Shown one piece after another: positions 62,601 to 64,000 of a stretch of 64,000 bases of DNA. A program made the position numbers and the translations under genes. Within the stretch, counting starts at the first letter, position 1; the number at the start of each line of letters is the position of its first letter. The stretch covers positions 2,887,153 to 2,951,152 of the forward strand of contig JABAKD010000025.1 of assembly GCA_012845835.1 (NCBI GenBank), read 5' to 3'. Origin of the DNA: Undaria pinnatifida. Lineage: Eukaryota > Sar > Phaeophyceae > Laminariales > Alariaceae. The notes under the pieces were generated by a model. That model had not been told where the DNA came from. It made no database searches and saw only the letters and a list, made by a program, of their open reading frames with translations.

Positions 62601-64000
62601 TCTTTTCCATTCTGTATTTCAGGACTTGACGGTTAAATTGAGCGAGGTACTCGTGGCCGTAGCCGTTGTGGCGACCGTTGAGGGTCCCGCCGCGCTTGTA
62701 GAGCTCGCTTCGTCTACCATGGTTAAGCTGGTGACGGGCCCGTCAGGCTACAACGAGACCACGCGCGGCGCGGCGCTGCAGGCGCTGATGCCGGTCCTTC
62801 TTATGTCCACCGGAAAACCGGACGTGCCTCCGAGGTCGGTAACGCGCGGACGGTATCTCGGGGGGGGGGGGGGGGAGAGGCGGTCGGTAGGCACTGATGC
62901 CGGTTCTTCTCATCTTCGCCAGAAAAATTGTCGGTAGTGCACGGTCGGTATATCGGGGAGGGAGGGAGGTCGGTAGGCGCTGATACCAGTTCTTCTCGTG
63001 TCCGCCGGGAAACCTTCGTGCCTCCGTGGTCAGTATACAGCGCGCGGTCACTATCTCAAGGGTGGGGGACGATCGGTCGGCAGGCGCTGATTCCGGTCCT
63101 TCTCGTGTCCGTAGGAAAAATTTACGTCCCTTCTCGTGTTCGTAGGAAAACCAGGTGTGCCTCTAAAGTCAGTATATAGCACGCGGTCGGTATCGCGCGG
63201 TCGCTATCTAGGGGGTTGGTCGGTAGACGCTCATGCCGGTCCTTTTCATGTCCGCCGGGAATCGGACGTACCTCCGAGGCTTGCTCGTAACGTGCAGTTG
63301 GCGGAGCGCGGTCGGTAGCTTTGGGAGCGGGGGGGGAGTCGCTGATGCCGATCCTTATCATGTCCACCGGAAACCGGACGTGCCTCCCAGGTCAGTAACG
63401 CACGTTCGGTACCTTGGGAGGGACGGTGTTGGTTGATTGGGTATTTTGTTGGCGTCGGATGATTTGGCCGCGGATCGGGAACGATCCGTCGGATTTTTTG
63501 TAATTCTACGTTGCCGGTGTTTACACGTCGGTGCCCCGGTTTCTGTTGCTGTTGTTTACGTTTGTCGTTTTATGTTTTTCACCCGTGGCTGGCTTTTATT
63601 TTTGTCGTTGCTTTGACGATGAGCTTTTCTTTTGTTTTTGTTGCTTATTTACCTCTTCTTTACCAGGAACAAGGACTGCCTGAAAGCTCACGACGTCGCG
63701 TTCGAGATGGCTAAAGAAATCGCCATCGCTCTCAGGAACGCCTCAACAGAACGCCGTGAACACGGGGGATCTATCCGGAGCATCCCTGGGGGCTCAAATG
63801 ACCCCGAGGCGGAACAAAATGCTGGGTCAACTTCGACCCCTGCCACCACCTCGGCTTCCCCAGGAGGGAACGATGCTAATCGGTCCCCTACGGGGGATGG
63901 TTCACGCCCGTCCCCTGCCTCCGGTGGTGGATCGGCTGGCCCAGACAGCGGCATAAAGGCGCCTGCGGCGGTTACTAAAACGGCGGAGGTTGAACCTCGA
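59502..64000 (+). CDS. NCAPD3-like: Condensin II subunit D3-like protein (NCAPD3), N-terminal part, runs off the window
   Basis: Four exons: 59502-59648, 61700-62401, 62623-62834, 63667-64000 (cut by the window); all GT-AG and in phase, about 465 residues visible. CAP-D3 is the HEAT-repeat subunit that anchors condensin II on chromosomes. The assignment rests on matching order with animal NCAPD3: a helical AAWAACRTYLLMLSLPGAAA segment, a charged linker (KKKGHQKRRR then SDSESDEE), then RDVQACLRLLKACLACVPLA joined to DLTVKLSEVLVAVAVVATVE, and RGAALQALMPVLLMSTGKPD. The region is Ala/Leu-rich helical throughout. The end of the window is a low-complexity Ser/Pro/Gly stretch. Divergent, so another HEAT protein is possible. 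The start ATG at 59502 is the first in frame after a stop at 59493. Confidence 0.6.
60985..61225 (+). mobile_element. SINE copy E
   Basis: The tRNA-like head contains TTGGGTTCAAATCGCC (B box), then a body with AGCTCGAGGGCACGAGTTAG, CGATAGAATGAAGGCA and CATAGCTTGTCCAGAAAGTC. More diverged than copies A and B. It lies in intron 1 of the NCAPD3-like gene. Confidence 0.75.
61700..62401 (+). CDS. NCAPD3-like: NCAPD3-like exon 2
   Basis: Acceptor TGTACACCAG|GCG CTG and donor TCTCACCAG|GTGGGT; 234 codons. Contains ALTPWIRCLEAWAGPQ, helical pairs, a basic KKKGHQKRRRGG and an acidic SDSESDEEGG linker, and RDVQACLRLLKACLACVPLA. Confidence 0.72.
62623..62834 (+). CDS. NCAPD3-like: NCAPD3-like exon 3
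   Basis: Acceptor TGTATTTCAG|GAC TTG after a T/C-rich tract and donor CCGAG|GTCGGT; 70 codons plus two bases. Five decayed copies of its last 55 bases plus donor follow in the intron. Confidence 0.75.
62890..63422 (+). pseudogene. Five tandem decayed copies of the NCAPD3-like exon 3 edge
   Basis: Copies start near 62890, 62976, 63083, 63226 and 63338, each with CGCTGATGCCGGTCCTTCT-like sequence, TGTCCxCCGGAAA, a CCTCC(G/C)AGGT donor-like stretch and CGGTATCTxGGG intron sequence, in units of 85-140 bp. The true edge is at 62781-62866. The last copy has the donor CCCAG|GTCAGT, closer to consensus than the real GAG|GTCGGT. Confidence 0.85.
63667..64000 (+). CDS. NCAPD3-like: NCAPD3-like exon 4, cut by the window end
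   Basis: Acceptor TTCTTTACCAG|G AAC AAG completes Arg with the previous AG. Encodes NKDCLKAHDVAFEMAKEIAI, then a low-complexity Ser/Pro/Gly/Asn run, open to 64000. Confidence 0.7.

Overview
The window looks like intron-rich nuclear DNA from a eukaryotic microbe, most likely an alga or related protist; stramenopile or haptophyte is a guess from gene content. Coding sequence is only a few percent of it, split into short exons with phase-consistent splice sites. The rest is long introns and spacers full of simple repeats, minisatellites and transposon remains. There is no bacterial operon structure, rRNA or CRISPR.

Four protein genes can be assembled exon by exon. (1) Minus strand, 1526-11185: a parkin-type RBR E3 ubiquitin ligase (RING1, IBR, RING2 with the catalytic Cys/His/Glu); the 5' end (Ubl, most of RING0) is not found. 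(2) Plus strand, 17092-26938: a complete six-exon SEC66/SEC71-like ER translocation subunit (279 aa). (3) Minus strand, 56689 down to 33904: seven exons of a BioD-like P-loop plus DRTGG protein related to the N-terminal region of phosphate acetyltransferases, with an intron of about 14 kb and two apparent GC-AG introns in a row. (4) Plus strand, 59502 to the window end: the N-terminal part of a condensin II subunit D3 (NCAPD3-like) protein. An initiator-like tRNA-Met lies on the minus strand at 39172-39242.

Mobile DNA sits mostly inside introns: a Ty3/gypsy chromodomain LTR retrotransposon missing most of pol (22273-25885) in SEC66; a hAT element with 8-bp target duplication, transposase C-terminal remnant and subterminal arrays (42243-44601) and a long-arm fold-back element (46789-48247) in the 14 kb intron; plus a tRNA-derived SINE family (six copies) and two other dispersed families.

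The most unusual pattern is that exon edges are repeatedly duplicated in tandem together with their splice site and intron flank. This is seen at six exons in three of the four genes (one to five decayed copies each), and the tRNA gene shows a similar partial copy. The introns seem to be growing by tandem duplication anchored at exon-intron boundaries, leaving rows of decoy splice sites and potential poison exons. The genes are not functionally linked to each other.
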